Positions 5,383 to 12,881 are shown, counted from the first letter of the stretch. The stretch: 13,298 nt of DNA from Dehalococcoidales bacterium (GCA_016926115.1 JAFGPF010000026.1:1-13298); one strand, 5' to 3'. Notes: generated by a model not told the origin, from the sequence alone. A program made the numbers and translations.

Positions 5383-6384
5383 ATGCTTGTCGTAATGAAA
5401 AATGACGCCACCGAAGAGCAGGTGCGCGCCGTCATCGATGAAATAGAGCGTATGGGATTCCGCGGCGTCCCCATGCCGGGCGCCCAGCGGACCGCCGTCT
5501 GCATTATCGGCAACAAGGGTCCCGTAGAGGCCTCCCAGTTTCTGGCGATGGAAGGCGTCAAGGAGGCCATTCCGGTCACCAAGCCGTATAAGCTCGTCAG
5601 CCGGGAGACCCACCCGGATTCCTCCGTTGTCACCGTCGGCGATGTAAAAATCGGGGACGGGGAGCCGGTCATCATGGCGGGACCCTGCGCCGTGGAGAGC
5701 GAGGAGCAGTCGCTTACCATCGCCGGCATCGTCAAAAAGCACGGCGCCACGGTCTTCCGGGGCGGCGCCTACAAGCCACGGACGTCCCCCTATAGTTTCC
5801 AGGGCCTGGGAGAGAAGGGACTAAAAATACTCAAGAAGGTGCGCGAGGAGACCGGACTGCTCGTCGTAACCGAGGCTACCGATAATGAAAACCTCGCCAT
5901 CGTCGAAAAATATGCAGATATCATCCAGATAGGCGCCAGAAACATGCAGAACTACTCGCTGCTCCGCCTCGCCGGGCAGGTTTCGAAGCCAGTCCTCCTC
6001 AAGCGCGGCTTCGCCGCCACCATCGACGAGTGGCTCATGGCCGCCGAATATATCATGTCGGAAGGGAACACCCGCGTCATCCTCTGCGAGAGGGGCATAA
6101 GGACATTCTCGGATAACACCCGCAATACTCTGGACTTAAGCGCCATACCCTCCATCAAGGCAGCCAGCCACCTGCCCATCATTGTCGACCCGAGTCATGC
6201 CGCCGGGCAGCGCGACTATGTTATTCCCCTGTCGAGGGGGGCTATCGCCGTCGGGGCGGACGGGCTCCTGGTGGAGGTGCACCACGACCCCGCCCACGCC
6301 CTGTCCGACGGAATGCAGTCGCTCTACCCCGAGCAGTTCGAGGAACTGATGCGGGAGATAGGCAGACTCAAGCAGTACCTGTAA
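5383..6384 (+). CDS. aroF: 3-deoxy-7-phosphoheptulonate (DAHP) synthase
   Basis: This enzyme condenses phosphoenolpyruvate with erythrose 4-phosphate, the first step of the shikimate pathway to aromatic amino acids. At 333 residues it matches the type I-beta (KDO8P synthase-like) form of Thermotoga maritima. An N-terminal ferredoxin-like regulatory domain (about 1-70, starting MLVVMKNDAT) is followed by the TIM barrel. Active-site motifs are GPCAVES (residues 100-106), KPRTSPYSFQG, QIGARNMQN, LLKRG, CERGIRT and DPSHAAG. The metal and substrate ligands (C102, and the His, Glu and Asp in these motifs) are retained. The regulatory domain in this class mediates feedback inhibition by tyrosine or phenylalanine. 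The ATG at 5383 is preceded by AAGG inside the end of the macro-domain gene. Other aro genes are not in the window. Confidence 0.96.
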   Translation: MLVVMKNDATEEQVRAVIDEIERMGFRGVPMPGAQRTAVCIIGNKGPVEASQFLAMEGVKEAIPVTKPYKLVSRETHPDSSVVTVGDVKIGDGEPVIMAGPCAVESEEQSLTIAGIVKKHGATVFRGGAYKPRTSPYSFQGLGEKGLKILKKVREETGLLVVTEATDNENLAIVEKYADIIQIGARNMQNYSLLRLAGQVSKPVLLKRGFAATIDEWLMAAEYIMSEGNTRVILCERGIRTFSDNTRNTLDLSAIPSIKAASHLPIIVDPSHAAGQRDYVIPLSRGAIAVGADGLLVEVHHDPAHALSDGMQSLYPEQFEELMREIGRLKQYL

Positions 6385-6405
6385 AAATTACCGGTACTAA
6401 TTTTT
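6383..6405 (+). terminator. Weak hairpin overlapping the aroF stop
   Basis: AAAAATTA (6383-6390) pairs perfectly with TAATTTTT (6398-6405) around a seven-base loop and ends in a T tract. It has the shape of an intrinsic terminator but the stem is nearly all A-T, so it may be leaky. Confidence 0.3.
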
Positions 6406-6507
6406 CAAAGTGACACAATTCGAGTGTGAAGAGCGGGTAACTAGCTTTGTGTTGTTTTTAGAGTTATATTAAGAATAAAGGGGGATTCTTTATACCTCAC
6501 CCCCTGA

Positions 6508-6566
6508 CCCCCTCTCCAATCAGCGGCTTTGAGGCAAATTAGAAGATAATTTGATTGGAGAGGGGG
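6508..6566. repeat. Long inverted repeat, first part of a palindromic intergenic element
   Basis: CCCCCTCTCCAATC (6508-6521) is a perfect inverted repeat of GATTGGAGAGGGGG (6553-6566), with a 31-base loop. It sits in the 300-base gene-free block 6385-6684, which is otherwise A+T-rich at the left and holds only hairpins at the right. The same CCCTCTCC/GGAGAGGG theme recurs at 9011-9046. It looks like a REP or MITE-type non-coding element. Confidence 0.8.
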
Positions 6567-6575
6567 ATGAAATTT

Positions 6576-6598
6576 GAGAGGGGGCTGCGCCCCCTCTC
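6576..6598. repeat. G-rich hairpin, second part of the intergenic element
   Basis: GAGAGGGGG (6576-6584) pairs with CCCCCTCTC (6590-6598) over a five-base loop. It directly follows the long inverted repeat and resembles the AAGAGGGGC hairpins at 6638 and 9061. Confidence 0.8.
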
Positions 6599-6637
6599 GC
6601 TACGCACTCCCGCTGGAGGGAGGGGAGATAATCAAGA

Positions 6638-6663
6638 AAGAGGGGCTTGAAGCCCCTCTTTTT
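6638..6663. terminator. Bidirectional terminator between aroF and the membrane-protein gene
   Basis: AAGAGGGGCTT (6638-6648) and AAGCCCCTCTT (6650-6660) form a strong G+C stem followed by a T run to 6663 on the plus strand; the reverse strand also ends in a T-rich tract. It stands 22 bases past the stop of the minus-strand membrane protein and could end both that gene and readthrough from aroF. Confidence 0.65.
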
Positions 6664-6684
6664 CAATTCCCGGCGACAAATATC

Positions 6685-7371
6685 CTAGGGGATAATTGGA
6701 GAAGGCTGCGTTACGGACGTCTCGCTGTACGTGCTGACCGCATGATACAGGGAAGCAAATGCCATGGTTATCCACATTATAGAGATAATCACGCCCACGC
6801 CGAAGCATATCAACCCCGCGATAAAGATAGGGATAGCCAGCAGGCCGATGAGAAAAACCTTCCAGGCATGGCCGTTAGTCATGCGCCAGCTGGTCTTGAC
6901 CGCTTCGATTACCTCCATCTTCCTGTCCACCACCAGATACGGGGTAAACGCCAGCTTACAGGCAAAGATAATACCCGGTATGATGATAAGAACCAGCCCA
7001 ATAACGACAATAACACCGACAAGTACAGACGCAAGGACAGCATTCCAGTAGTTCTGAAACGCCGTGAACATGTCTTTTATTTCTACTTTATCTCCCCTGG
7101 CGGCTTTAAGATAGGAGTAACTTACGCCATAGTCAATAGGTCCAAGAACCAATATTCCGTAGGCAATAGCTACAATTGTCAGAAAAGCACCGGCACCACC
7201 CTGTGCCCATCCACTCACTCCAGATGGCAGGCTGATAACCCAGGCTATAAGCCCTATCAAGAAAAGCTCCAGGAAATATTTCCAGAGCTGCCGCCAGCCA
7301 TTGCCATAGGACGAACCTACCCCCGGCTTGATAATGATAGAACCCGACGCTACATTGCCGCCTGCTTCCAT
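6685..7371 (-). CDS. Multi-pass membrane protein of unknown function
   Basis: The 228-residue protein has about four to five hydrophobic segments: near residues 30-46, 60-80, a long one around 112-137, and 165-205. A polar N-terminal stretch is rich in Gly and Ser. Sequence between the segments includes SYLKAARGD, FTPYLVVDRKMEVIEAVKTSW and TNGHAWKVFLIGLL. This pattern (conserved E-A-x-x-x-S-W after a long transmembrane pair) resembles the DUF975/YciC-like and glycerophosphodiesterase-membrane-domain group. I would not assign a function. AAGGAG lies seven bases before the ATG at 7371, and a near-consensus promoter lies upstream. It is divergent from the DUF4389 gene with 147 bases between. Confidence 0.82.
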   Translation of the reverse strand: MEAGGNVASGSIIIKPGVGSSYGNGWRQLWKYFLELFLIGLIAWVISLPSGVSGWAQGGAGAFLTIVAIAYGILVLGPIDYGVSYSYLKAARGDKVEIKDMFTAFQNYWNAVLASVLVGVIVVIGLVLIIIPGIIFACKLAFTPYLVVDRKMEVIEAVKTSWRMTNGHAWKVFLIGLLAIPIFIAGLICFGVGVIISIMWITMAFASLYHAVSTYSETSVTQPSPIIP

Positions 7372-7408
7372 ATTCGCGCTCCTTATATAGTAATGACTGC
7401 TTGAACAT

Positions 7409-7437
7409 AAAATACACTAACGCGATAAAGCTGTCAA
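7409..7437 (-). promoter_or_regulatory. Promoter of the minus-strand membrane-protein gene
   Basis: On the minus strand TTGACA (7437-7432) and TATTTT (7414-7409) are exactly 17 bases apart. The predicted start is near 7402, leaving a leader of about 30 bases with the AAGGAG site. Confidence 0.75.
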
Positions 7438-7450
7438 TTGAGAGTGCCCT

Positions 7451-7479
7451 TTGACAACCAAAAACAGCTATTGTAATAT
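7451..7479 (+). promoter_or_regulatory. Promoter of the DUF4389 gene
   Basis: TTGACA (7451-7456) and TAATAT (7474-7479) are separated by 17 bases. The predicted start near 7486 gives a leader of about 33 bases containing AGGAGG. Its -35 box lies only 13 bases from the -35 box of the divergent promoter. Confidence 0.8.
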
Positions 7480-7518
7480 TAGGCAATTGACTATTCAGGT
7501 GTCATCAGGAGGTCCTCT

Positions 7519-8142
7519 ATGAACGCGGAAAATCAGGCATATCCGTTGACTCTCAAGGGGGAACTTACCATACCTCCAAGCCGGGGGTGGTGGCTGCTCA
7601 AGTGGCTGCTTGGAATCCCGCATTATATTTGTCTAATCGGCCTGTGGATAGCCTTCATCGTGGTGTGGATTATCACCTTCTTCGCCATCCTCATCGCGGG
7701 CAAACACCCGAAGGGACTGTTCGACTTTAAGGTCGGCGTCCTGCGCTGGTCGTGGCGGGTGGGCTTCTACAGCTATGAAGCGCTAGGCACTGACAAATAC
7801 CCGCCCTTCAGCCTCGATCCCGACCCCGATTACCCCGCCGACCTTGAGATACCTTACACCGAGAAAATGTCGCGCGGGCTGGTGTTAGTGAAATGGTGGC
7901 TTCTGGCTATTCCTCACTATATTATTACCGCCTTATTCCAGGGAGGCGGGGGCCAACAAAGCAGGGTCGGCCTTACTTTTATTCTGGCAATCTTCGGCGT
8001 GATAGCGCTGCTGTTTACCGGCAAGTATCCCGCAGACATCTTTAAACTGGTAGTTGGCATGAACCGCTGGTCTTACCGCGTGGCGGCATACGTGGGGTTA
8101 ATGACGGATAAATACCCGCCCTTCCGGCTCCGGGACGACTAG
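7519..8142 (+). CDS. DUF4389 membrane protein with two tandem repeats
   Basis: The 207-residue protein consists of two copies of one unit. The first (about residues 26-101) and second (about 124-206) share WLL-x-IPHY, a transmembrane stretch ending GK-(H/Y)-P, then (L/I)F-x-x-x-VG-x-x-RWS-(W/Y)-RV and TDKYPPF. Each unit has one long or paired hydrophobic segment, so the protein is an inner-membrane protein. DUF4389 has no established function. AGGAGG ends six bases before the ATG at 7519, and a near-consensus promoter lies upstream. The stop codon overlaps that of mutM on the other strand. A glycine/glutamine loop (GGGGQQ) interrupts the second unit after its IPHY motif. Confidence 0.88.
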   Translation: MNAENQAYPLTLKGELTIPPSRGWWLLKWLLGIPHYICLIGLWIAFIVVWIITFFAILIAGKHPKGLFDFKVGVLRWSWRVGFYSYEALGTDKYPPFSLDPDPDYPADLEIPYTEKMSRGLVLVKWWLLAIPHYIITALFQGGGGQQSRVGLTFILAIFGVIALLFTGKYPADIFKLVVGMNRWSYRVAAYVGLMTDKYPPFRLRDD

Positions 8143-8948
8143 CCTTCCGGCTGGCATTTGGGGCAGAAATAAGTTCCGCGTCCCCGCACGACGATGCGCC
8201 TGACGGGCGTGCCGCAGCGGGGACAGTCCTTTCCCACGCCGTGGGCCACGTTGAATTCATCATGGGCGGTGCCAGGACTGCCGTCGGGTCTTATGTAATT
8301 GCGTATGCTGGCGCCCTTTTCTTTAAGCGCCTTCAGCAGCACCCGCCTGATTGAAGCATGGAGTCGCCGCACCTCATCATCGGAAAGGCTCCCCGCCGGT
8401 CGGGTGGGATTGATTCGAGCATCGAACAGGGATTCGTCGGCGTACATGTTGCCGATTCCGGCGATGATTGACTGGTCGAGGATGACGGGTTTTACCGGGG
8501 CGGTGCGGTTACGCAGGATTTCAGCCAGGACTTCCGGTGTAAAATCGTCGTCCAGCGGCTCGGGTCCCAGCTTAGCCAGGACGGCGCTATCGTCTTCGTC
8601 CAGCCACATCACCCCGAACTTGCGCGGGTCCCAGAAATGCAGCGCCGTACCGTTATCAAGGTGGAGCACGGCGCGGGTAAATCGGTCGTCGGACGGATTG
8701 ATAATCAGCGAGCCGGTCATCTTCATGTGCATGACCAGCACCCCGCCGGCATTCAGGTGAAAGAAGAGGTACTTGCCGCGCCGGGAAATACCATTGATTT
8801 TCCGCCCGACGATACGCGAAGTGAACTCTTCTACCGACGGCTGCCTGACGATACGTTCCCAGAACAGGTCGACGCCGGTAATCGTGCGCCCGAGGACATA
8901 GGGCAATAGCTCGGTGCGTATGGTCTCGACTTCAGGCAGTTCCGGCAT
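8139..8948 (-). CDS. mutM: Formamidopyrimidine-DNA glycosylase
   Basis: This base-excision repair enzyme removes 8-oxoguanine and ring-opened purines and nicks the abasic site. The N-terminus MPELPEVET supplies the catalytic proline and glutamate (P2 and E3 before Met removal). K59 (RGKYLFFHL) is the conserved lysine of the family. The helix-two-turn-helix segment shows IAGIGNMYADESLF. The C-terminal zinc finger has ligands C242, C245, C262 and C265, with catalytic-loop R257 (GRGTYFC). At 269 residues it is full length. There is no good ribosome site at the ATG at 8948: AAAGGGA is 13 bases away. TATTAA lies seven bases upstream, so a leaderless start is possible. It is downstream of polA on the same strand, with a terminator between. 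Confidence 0.97.
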   Translation of the reverse strand: MPELPEVETIRTELLPYVLGRTITGVDLFWERIVRQPSVEEFTSRIVGRKINGISRRGKYLFFHLNAGGVLVMHMKMTGSLIINPSDDRFTRAVLHLDNGTALHFWDPRKFGVMWLDEDDSAVLAKLGPEPLDDDFTPEVLAEILRNRTAPVKPVILDQSIIAGIGNMYADESLFDARINPTRPAGSLSDDEVRRLHASIRRVLLKALKEKGASIRNYIRPDGSPGTAHDEFNVAHGVGKDCPRCGTPVRRIVVRGRGTYFCPKCQPEG

Positions 8949-9010
8949 TAGGTATTTAATATCCCTTTCTCAAATAGGTATTGAGTATTTGTTAACCTCT
9001 CCCCCTGTAT

Positions 9011-9046
9011 CCCTCTCTCCTGGCAAGGCTTCCAGCAGGAGAGGGG
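9011..9046. repeat. Inverted repeat, second copy of the intergenic element theme
   Basis: CTCTCCTG (9015-9022) pairs with CAGGAGAG (9036-9043), extended by C-rich and G-rich flanks with one wobble. Together with the next hairpin it repeats the organisation seen at 6508-6660: a long CCCTCTCC/GGAGAGGG repeat, then a short GAGGGG hairpin. Confidence 0.7.
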
Positions 9047-9055
9047 GAATCTTTT

Positions 9056-9081
9056 TTAAAAAGAGGGGCTTCGCCCCTCTT
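9056..9081 (-). terminator. Terminator of polA
   Basis: AAGAGGGGC (9061-9069) and GCCCCTCTT (9073-9081) form a 9-bp stem with a TTC loop. In the polA direction the stem is followed by TTTTT before an A run. It lies 37 bases past the polA stop. Confidence 0.7.
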
Positions 9082-9117
9082 AGACTCCCTGTTACTATAA
9101 TAACGCTAGATCCGCCG

Positions 9118-11856
9118 TCACTTCATCTCTCCCCAGTTCCTGCCGGCTTTGGTATCCACCTTGAGCGGGACGGTCAGTTCCACCGCCGAGTCCATTATCT
9201 CCGTCGCCAGCTTGCGCATGGTATCCATCTCATCATCGGGCACCTCGAAGACAAGCTCGTCGTGCACCTGGAGCAGCATCCTGCTCTGCAACTTCCGCTT
9301 CTCCATCTCGCGGTAAAGGTTAATCATCGCCACCTTGATAATGTCGGCGGAGGTGCCCTGCACCGGCATGTTGATGGCCATGCGCTCGGCGGACTCCCGT
9401 ACTTGCCGGTTAGCCGAGTTGATATCGGGGATATAGCGCCGTCTGCCCAGCAGCGTCTGCACGTAGCCCTGCCGCCGCGCCAGCTCCTTGGTATCGTCGA
9501 GGTACTTGCGTATGCCCGGGTATTTCTCGAAGTAAGCCTTGATGAATTTCCCGGCTTCCTCGCGGGAAAACTCGGTAGCCTGCTCCAGTCCATAGTCGCT
9601 CATGCCGTAGATAACGCCGAAGTTCACCGTCTTGGCGAACCGCCGCTGGTCCGGGGTTATCCTTGATGCGTCCACGCCGAAGAGCCGGGATGCGGTGGCG
9701 GCATGGATATCCTCATCGTGTTTGAACGCCTGCATAAGGCCCTCGTCGCCGGAGAGGTGGGCCAGGGCGCGGAGGTCTATCTGGGAATAGTCCCCGCCCA
9801 GCAGGCTGGCACCGGAAGGGGCGATAAACGCCTGCCTTACCTGACCCCCCAGTTCGCCGCGGACGGGGATGTTCTGCATATTGGGGTCGCTGGAGGAGAG
9901 CCTGCCGGTGGTCGTCCTCGTCTGGTTGAAGCTGGTATGGATACGTCCGGTCTTCGGGTTTACCAGGGCGGGCAGCGCATCTATATAAGTGGACTTTAGC
10001 TTAGTAAGCTGGCGGTACTGCAGGATATCGCCGGCAATGGGATGAACGAGGCGGAGTTCCTCCATGACCGATGCCTCGGTGGAGTATTTGCTCTTGCCCC
10101 GGCGCGTGGTGGGCAGCTGCATTTCTTCGAAGAGGACTTTGCCGAGCTGCTGGGGTGAGTTGATATTGAACTCGTGCTTGGCTTCCTCGAATATCCTGCC
10201 CGCCAGCACGTCCACCTGCTCGCCGAGACTTTTCGACATTTCCTGCAGGATTGCCGTATCCACCGCCACGCCGTTCCTCTCCATGAGCAGCAGGACGGGG
10301 ACGAGGGGCATTTCCACATCATCGAACAGCTTCATCAAGCCTTCCTTTTGAAGGTCTTTATCAAGAAGCTGCACCAATCTAAAGGTCATATCGGCGTCGG
10401 CGCAGGCGTAGTCGGAGGCCTGTTTGATGTCAACCTGCGACATCGATATCTGCTTCTGACCGGTGCCGATGAGGTTCTTAATAGGCGTCATTTCGATACC
10501 TAGCCGGCTAAAAGAAAGAGCCTTGAGCCCAAGGGCATTTTCGCCGAGGAGATGGGCGGCAATCATGGAGTCGAAGGAAAGCCCGGCGACGCTTACGCCC
10601 TGCTCCGCCAGCACATGCATGTCGTACTTGGCGTTGTGCGCCCACTTGGATATCCCGGCGTCCTCGAAGACGGGCTTGAGGCGGTCGATGACCTGCTTTA
10701 GAGGCAGCTGGGTTACCTCGTCGAGGATGACGTGGCCGACAGGTATGTAGTACGCCTTGCCCGATTCCACCGCCAGGGATATACCGACAAGCCCGGCGGT
10801 CATGGGGTTGAGTCCGGTGGTCTCGGTATCGAAGGCGAAGGACTTCGCCGAGGACAGCTTGCCTGCTAAATCGTCGAGGTCTTTGGAAGATGCGACGACT
10901 TGATAATCTCCGGAGGCGGGAGAGGCCTCCACTTTTACGGACTCGCCCTCCCCTTCCCCGCCGGGGAGTTTTGTTAAGAGGCTGTAAAACTCGAGCTCGC
11001 GGAAAAGGTCGGCGGCGTGCCGGCGGTCGTACCGTGCGACGCTGCACTTTTCAAGGTCGAGGGTAACGGGCGTCTGCATGACGATGGTGGCGAGTTCTTT
11101 GCTCTGTCGTGCCTTGTCCTCGTTGTCGCGCAGGAGCGCCTGCGTCTTGGGGGGAGTGACGTCGTCGAGGCGTTTATATATATCGTCGAGGGAGCCGAAC
11201 TGCTGAATGAGCTTGACGGCGGTCTTCTGCCCGATGCCGGGGACGCCGGGGATGTTATCCGATGAGTCCCCCATGAGGGCCTTGAGGTCGGCGATGCGCT
11301 CCGGGGGCACGCCGTATTTTTCCCTGACGGCGGGGGGGTCGAACAATGTGGTATCGCTGAACGTCCTGCCGGCGCGCGGGTAGAGGACTTTGACGTGGGG
11401 GGAGACGAGCTGCATGGTATCGGCGTCGCCGGTGACGATGACGGTATCGACGCCCCGCTTGGCCGCCTGCCCGCTCAGCGTGCCGATGACATCGTCGGCT
11501 TCATACCTGTCGACCTCGAAGATGGGGATATCGAAGGCTTCCACCAGTTCCCTGACCCTGCCGAGCTGACCGGCAAGCTCGTCCGGCATGGGGGGACGCT
11601 GGGCTTTGTAGTCGTCGAAAAGCTCGTGGCGGAAGGTGGGGGCGGCTTTATCAAAGGCGACGGCGCAATGGGTGGGCTTGAGGTCGTTGATGACCTTGAG
11701 GAGCATGGAGGCGAAGCCGAAGACGGCGCTGACGACCTCGCCCGTTTTGGAGACGGTGAGGGGTTTTTCCTGCCGGTAACGGGTGGCGCCGAAGGCGTGG
11801 TAAGCGCGGTGGACGATGGCGTTGCCGTCAAAGAGGACTAAAAGGGGCTTTTCCAT
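9118..11856 (-). CDS. polA: DNA polymerase I
   Basis: The 912-residue protein is a complete three-domain enzyme for Okazaki-fragment processing and repair synthesis. The 5' nuclease (about 1-290) has D10 (FDGN), YEADDVIG, TGDADTMQ, MGDSSDNIPG and the helix-hairpin-helix GVPGIGQKTA. The 3'-5' exonuclease appears active: D343/E345 (DTETT), N408/D412 (HNAKYD) and Y483/D487 (YACAD). Many bacterial relatives have lost these residues. In the polymerase domain, motif A is DYSQIDLR (D689), motif B is KTVNFGVIYG (F746 at the nucleotide-selecting position), and motif C is VHDE (D866). No ribosome site precedes the ATG at 11856. Instead an extended -10 box ends six bases before it. The start codon is supported by MEKPLLVLFDGN, typical of the family N-terminus. 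Confidence 0.98.
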   Translation of the reverse strand: MEKPLLVLFDGNAIVHRAYHAFGATRYRQEKPLTVSKTGEVVSAVFGFASMLLKVINDLKPTHCAVAFDKAAPTFRHELFDDYKAQRPPMPDELAGQLGRVRELVEAFDIPIFEVDRYEADDVIGTLSGQAAKRGVDTVIVTGDADTMQLVSPHVKVLYPRAGRTFSDTTLFDPPAVREKYGVPPERIADLKALMGDSSDNIPGVPGIGQKTAVKLIQQFGSLDDIYKRLDDVTPPKTQALLRDNEDKARQSKELATIVMQTPVTLDLEKCSVARYDRRHAADLFRELEFYSLLTKLPGGEGEGESVKVEASPASGDYQVVASSKDLDDLAGKLSSAKSFAFDTETTGLNPMTAGLVGISLAVESGKAYYIPVGHVILDEVTQLPLKQVIDRLKPVFEDAGISKWAHNAKYDMHVLAEQGVSVAGLSFDSMIAAHLLGENALGLKALSFSRLGIEMTPIKNLIGTGQKQISMSQVDIKQASDYACADADMTFRLVQLLDKDLQKEGLMKLFDDVEMPLVPVLLLMERNGVAVDTAILQEMSKSLGEQVDVLAGRIFEEAKHEFNINSPQQLGKVLFEEMQLPTTRRGKSKYSTEASVMEELRLVHPIAGDILQYRQLTKLKSTYIDALPALVNPKTGRIHTSFNQTRTTTGRLSSSDPNMQNIPVRGELGGQVRQAFIAPSGASLLGGDYSQIDLRALAHLSGDEGLMQAFKHDEDIHAATASRLFGVDASRITPDQRRFAKTVNFGVIYGMSDYGLEQATEFSREEAGKFIKAYFEKYPGIRKYLDDTKELARRQGYVQTLLGRRRYIPDINSANRQVRESAERMAINMPVQGTSADIIKVAMINLYREMEKRKLQSRMLLQVHDELVFEVPDDEMDTMRKLATEIMDSAVELTVPLKVDTKAGRNWGEMK

Positions 11857-11862
11857 GGTTTT

Positions 11863-11871
11863 ATTATAGCA
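11863..11871 (-). promoter_or_regulatory. Extended -10 promoter of polA, probably leaderless
   Basis: On the minus strand the sequence is TGCTATAAT, a perfect extended -10, followed by six bases (AAAACC) and the ATG. The expected transcription start falls on or within a base or two of the start codon, and no Shine-Dalgarno is present. The -35 position is filled by a polypurine/polypyrimidine run (11871-11894) with no -35 motif. Confidence 0.6.
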
Positions 11872-11918
11872 GAGGGGGGAAGGGGAGGGGAAAGTTATGA
11901 ATTAGAGTAGAAATGGTA

Positions 11919-12875
11919 TTAAATATACCAACGTGAAGACATCAGGTGAACCTGAAAAGGAGGATATATTTTTATATATTCATTTAGTATTTTAACTCTA
12001 ATGATATCCATCTCACGCGCAGCAGTTGGAGAAACAAAAAATACTGGGCAATCCGGGTCTCCACAGCCACATGGCTTGATTTCACCCTGCCGTAAGAAAA
12101 TATCATATGTAGCCCTTAATTTGCTTAACATACGCTCAATTTTATTGAGTGTATCCCTTATTAACTTATCTTTCACTTGATGCCTGCTAGGTATCCTTCT
12201 TATTTCAGTTCCATCTCTCAAACGATGAATACCAGTGTTAAGTGCTTCAATGGTATCAGATATAGCTTTCTTAAAAGCGGGGATAGAGCTTTCTTGGTTA
12301 AAAGGTGTATAAAACGCTGGTCTATCAAACAGCCCCGCCATTAATGTTAGAATCTCATTATCATCTATAGGTTCAAGCTTTGACAAAAAACTCTGTATCT
12401 CTTTAGGAGAATCAGGAAATGCCTCGCCTCGTACGAAACGTTGAAGAAGAGATTCGGCTTTTGCACGTAGCATCTCTTCAAATTCTTGCCCAGACCATAT
12501 AGAACAATAATATATATCCTTGTTTTTAGCATATATTTTAACTTTGTCTCTCATTCTGGCGGATAAATTGCTACCAGCAACCAAGATAAATTCATTTGGT
12601 AAACCATTAGGGGCTGATACTATTTTATCTAGGTCTTTCCTTATTTTTTCATAAGATAGAGGATGTCTATTGGCGCATTGTACACAGACTTTTACCTTAC
12701 TATCTTCACGTTCACCCCATATATCACGACCAAGGTCTGCACCAACCTGCCCGTACCATTCTAGAGTACTCCACTGTTCAGTACGAAGGAGATAAGCAAA
12801 CACTAAACGTTCAAATTGTTCGCCACTAAAGTCTTCAAAATGTATCTTTTGCACTAGTGTAGCTGGTTTAGCCAT
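11919..12875 (-). CDS. Mrr-like nuclease-fold protein with unknown C-terminal region; possible defence gene
   Basis: The 318-residue protein starts with a restriction-endonuclease-like segment (about 10-150). Its motifs are FSGEQFERLVFAYL (E19/E22), GADLGRDIWG (D47, D51) and VCVQCANR (Q66), which fits the Mrr-type order E, G-x-D-x-G-x-D, Q-x-K. The lysine of Q-x-K is replaced by alanine at 68, so the active site is altered or the lysine is supplied elsewhere (K60, K62). Residues about 175-265 form a helical region with FDRPAFYTPF (183-192). A cysteine cluster, C269, C271 and C276, follows. The gene is A+T-rich compared with mutM and polA, consistent with horizontal acquisition. It is 62 bases upstream of polA, same strand, with no terminator visible. 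Start ATG 12875 has no ribosome site but an extended -10 six bases upstream. The defence role is inference. Confidence 0.68.
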   Translation of the reverse strand: MAKPATLVQKIHFEDFSGEQFERLVFAYLLRTEQWSTLEWYGQVGADLGRDIWGEREDSKVKVCVQCANRHPLSYEKIRKDLDKIVSAPNGLPNEFILVAGSNLSARMRDKVKIYAKNKDIYYCSIWSGQEFEEMLRAKAESLLQRFVRGEAFPDSPKEIQSFLSKLEPIDDNEILTLMAGLFDRPAFYTPFNQESSIPAFKKAISDTIEALNTGIHRLRDGTEIRRIPSRHQVKDKLIRDTLNKIERMLSKLRATYDIFLRQGEIKPCGCGDPDCPVFFVSPTAAREMDIIRVKILNEYIKIYPPFQVHLMSSRWYI

Positions 12876-12881
12876 ACATTA

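Noticed and set aside
6497..6663. Clustered G/C palindromes considered as a CRISPR array
   Set aside because: The hairpins differ in sequence and spacing and there are no regular unique spacers or cas genes.
6574..7404. A 276-residue plus-strand frame opposite the membrane protein
   Set aside because: It begins inside the palindromic element and the minus-strand gene has transmembrane pattern, ribosome site and promoter.
8951..8991. CAAATA/TATTTG inverted repeat upstream of mutM, considered as an operator
   Set aside because: Only six bases per arm in A+T-rich DNA; chance is likely without comparative support.
9118..11856. Many long open frames on the plus strand opposite polA
   Set aside because: They are shadows of a G+C-rich coding strand; their translations are low-complexity and polA is unmistakable.
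11871..11894. A 24-base all-purine run upstream of polA, considered as a G-quadruplex
   Set aside because: Only three separated G runs are present and one would have to be split without a loop, so a stable three-tetrad quadruplex is not supported.
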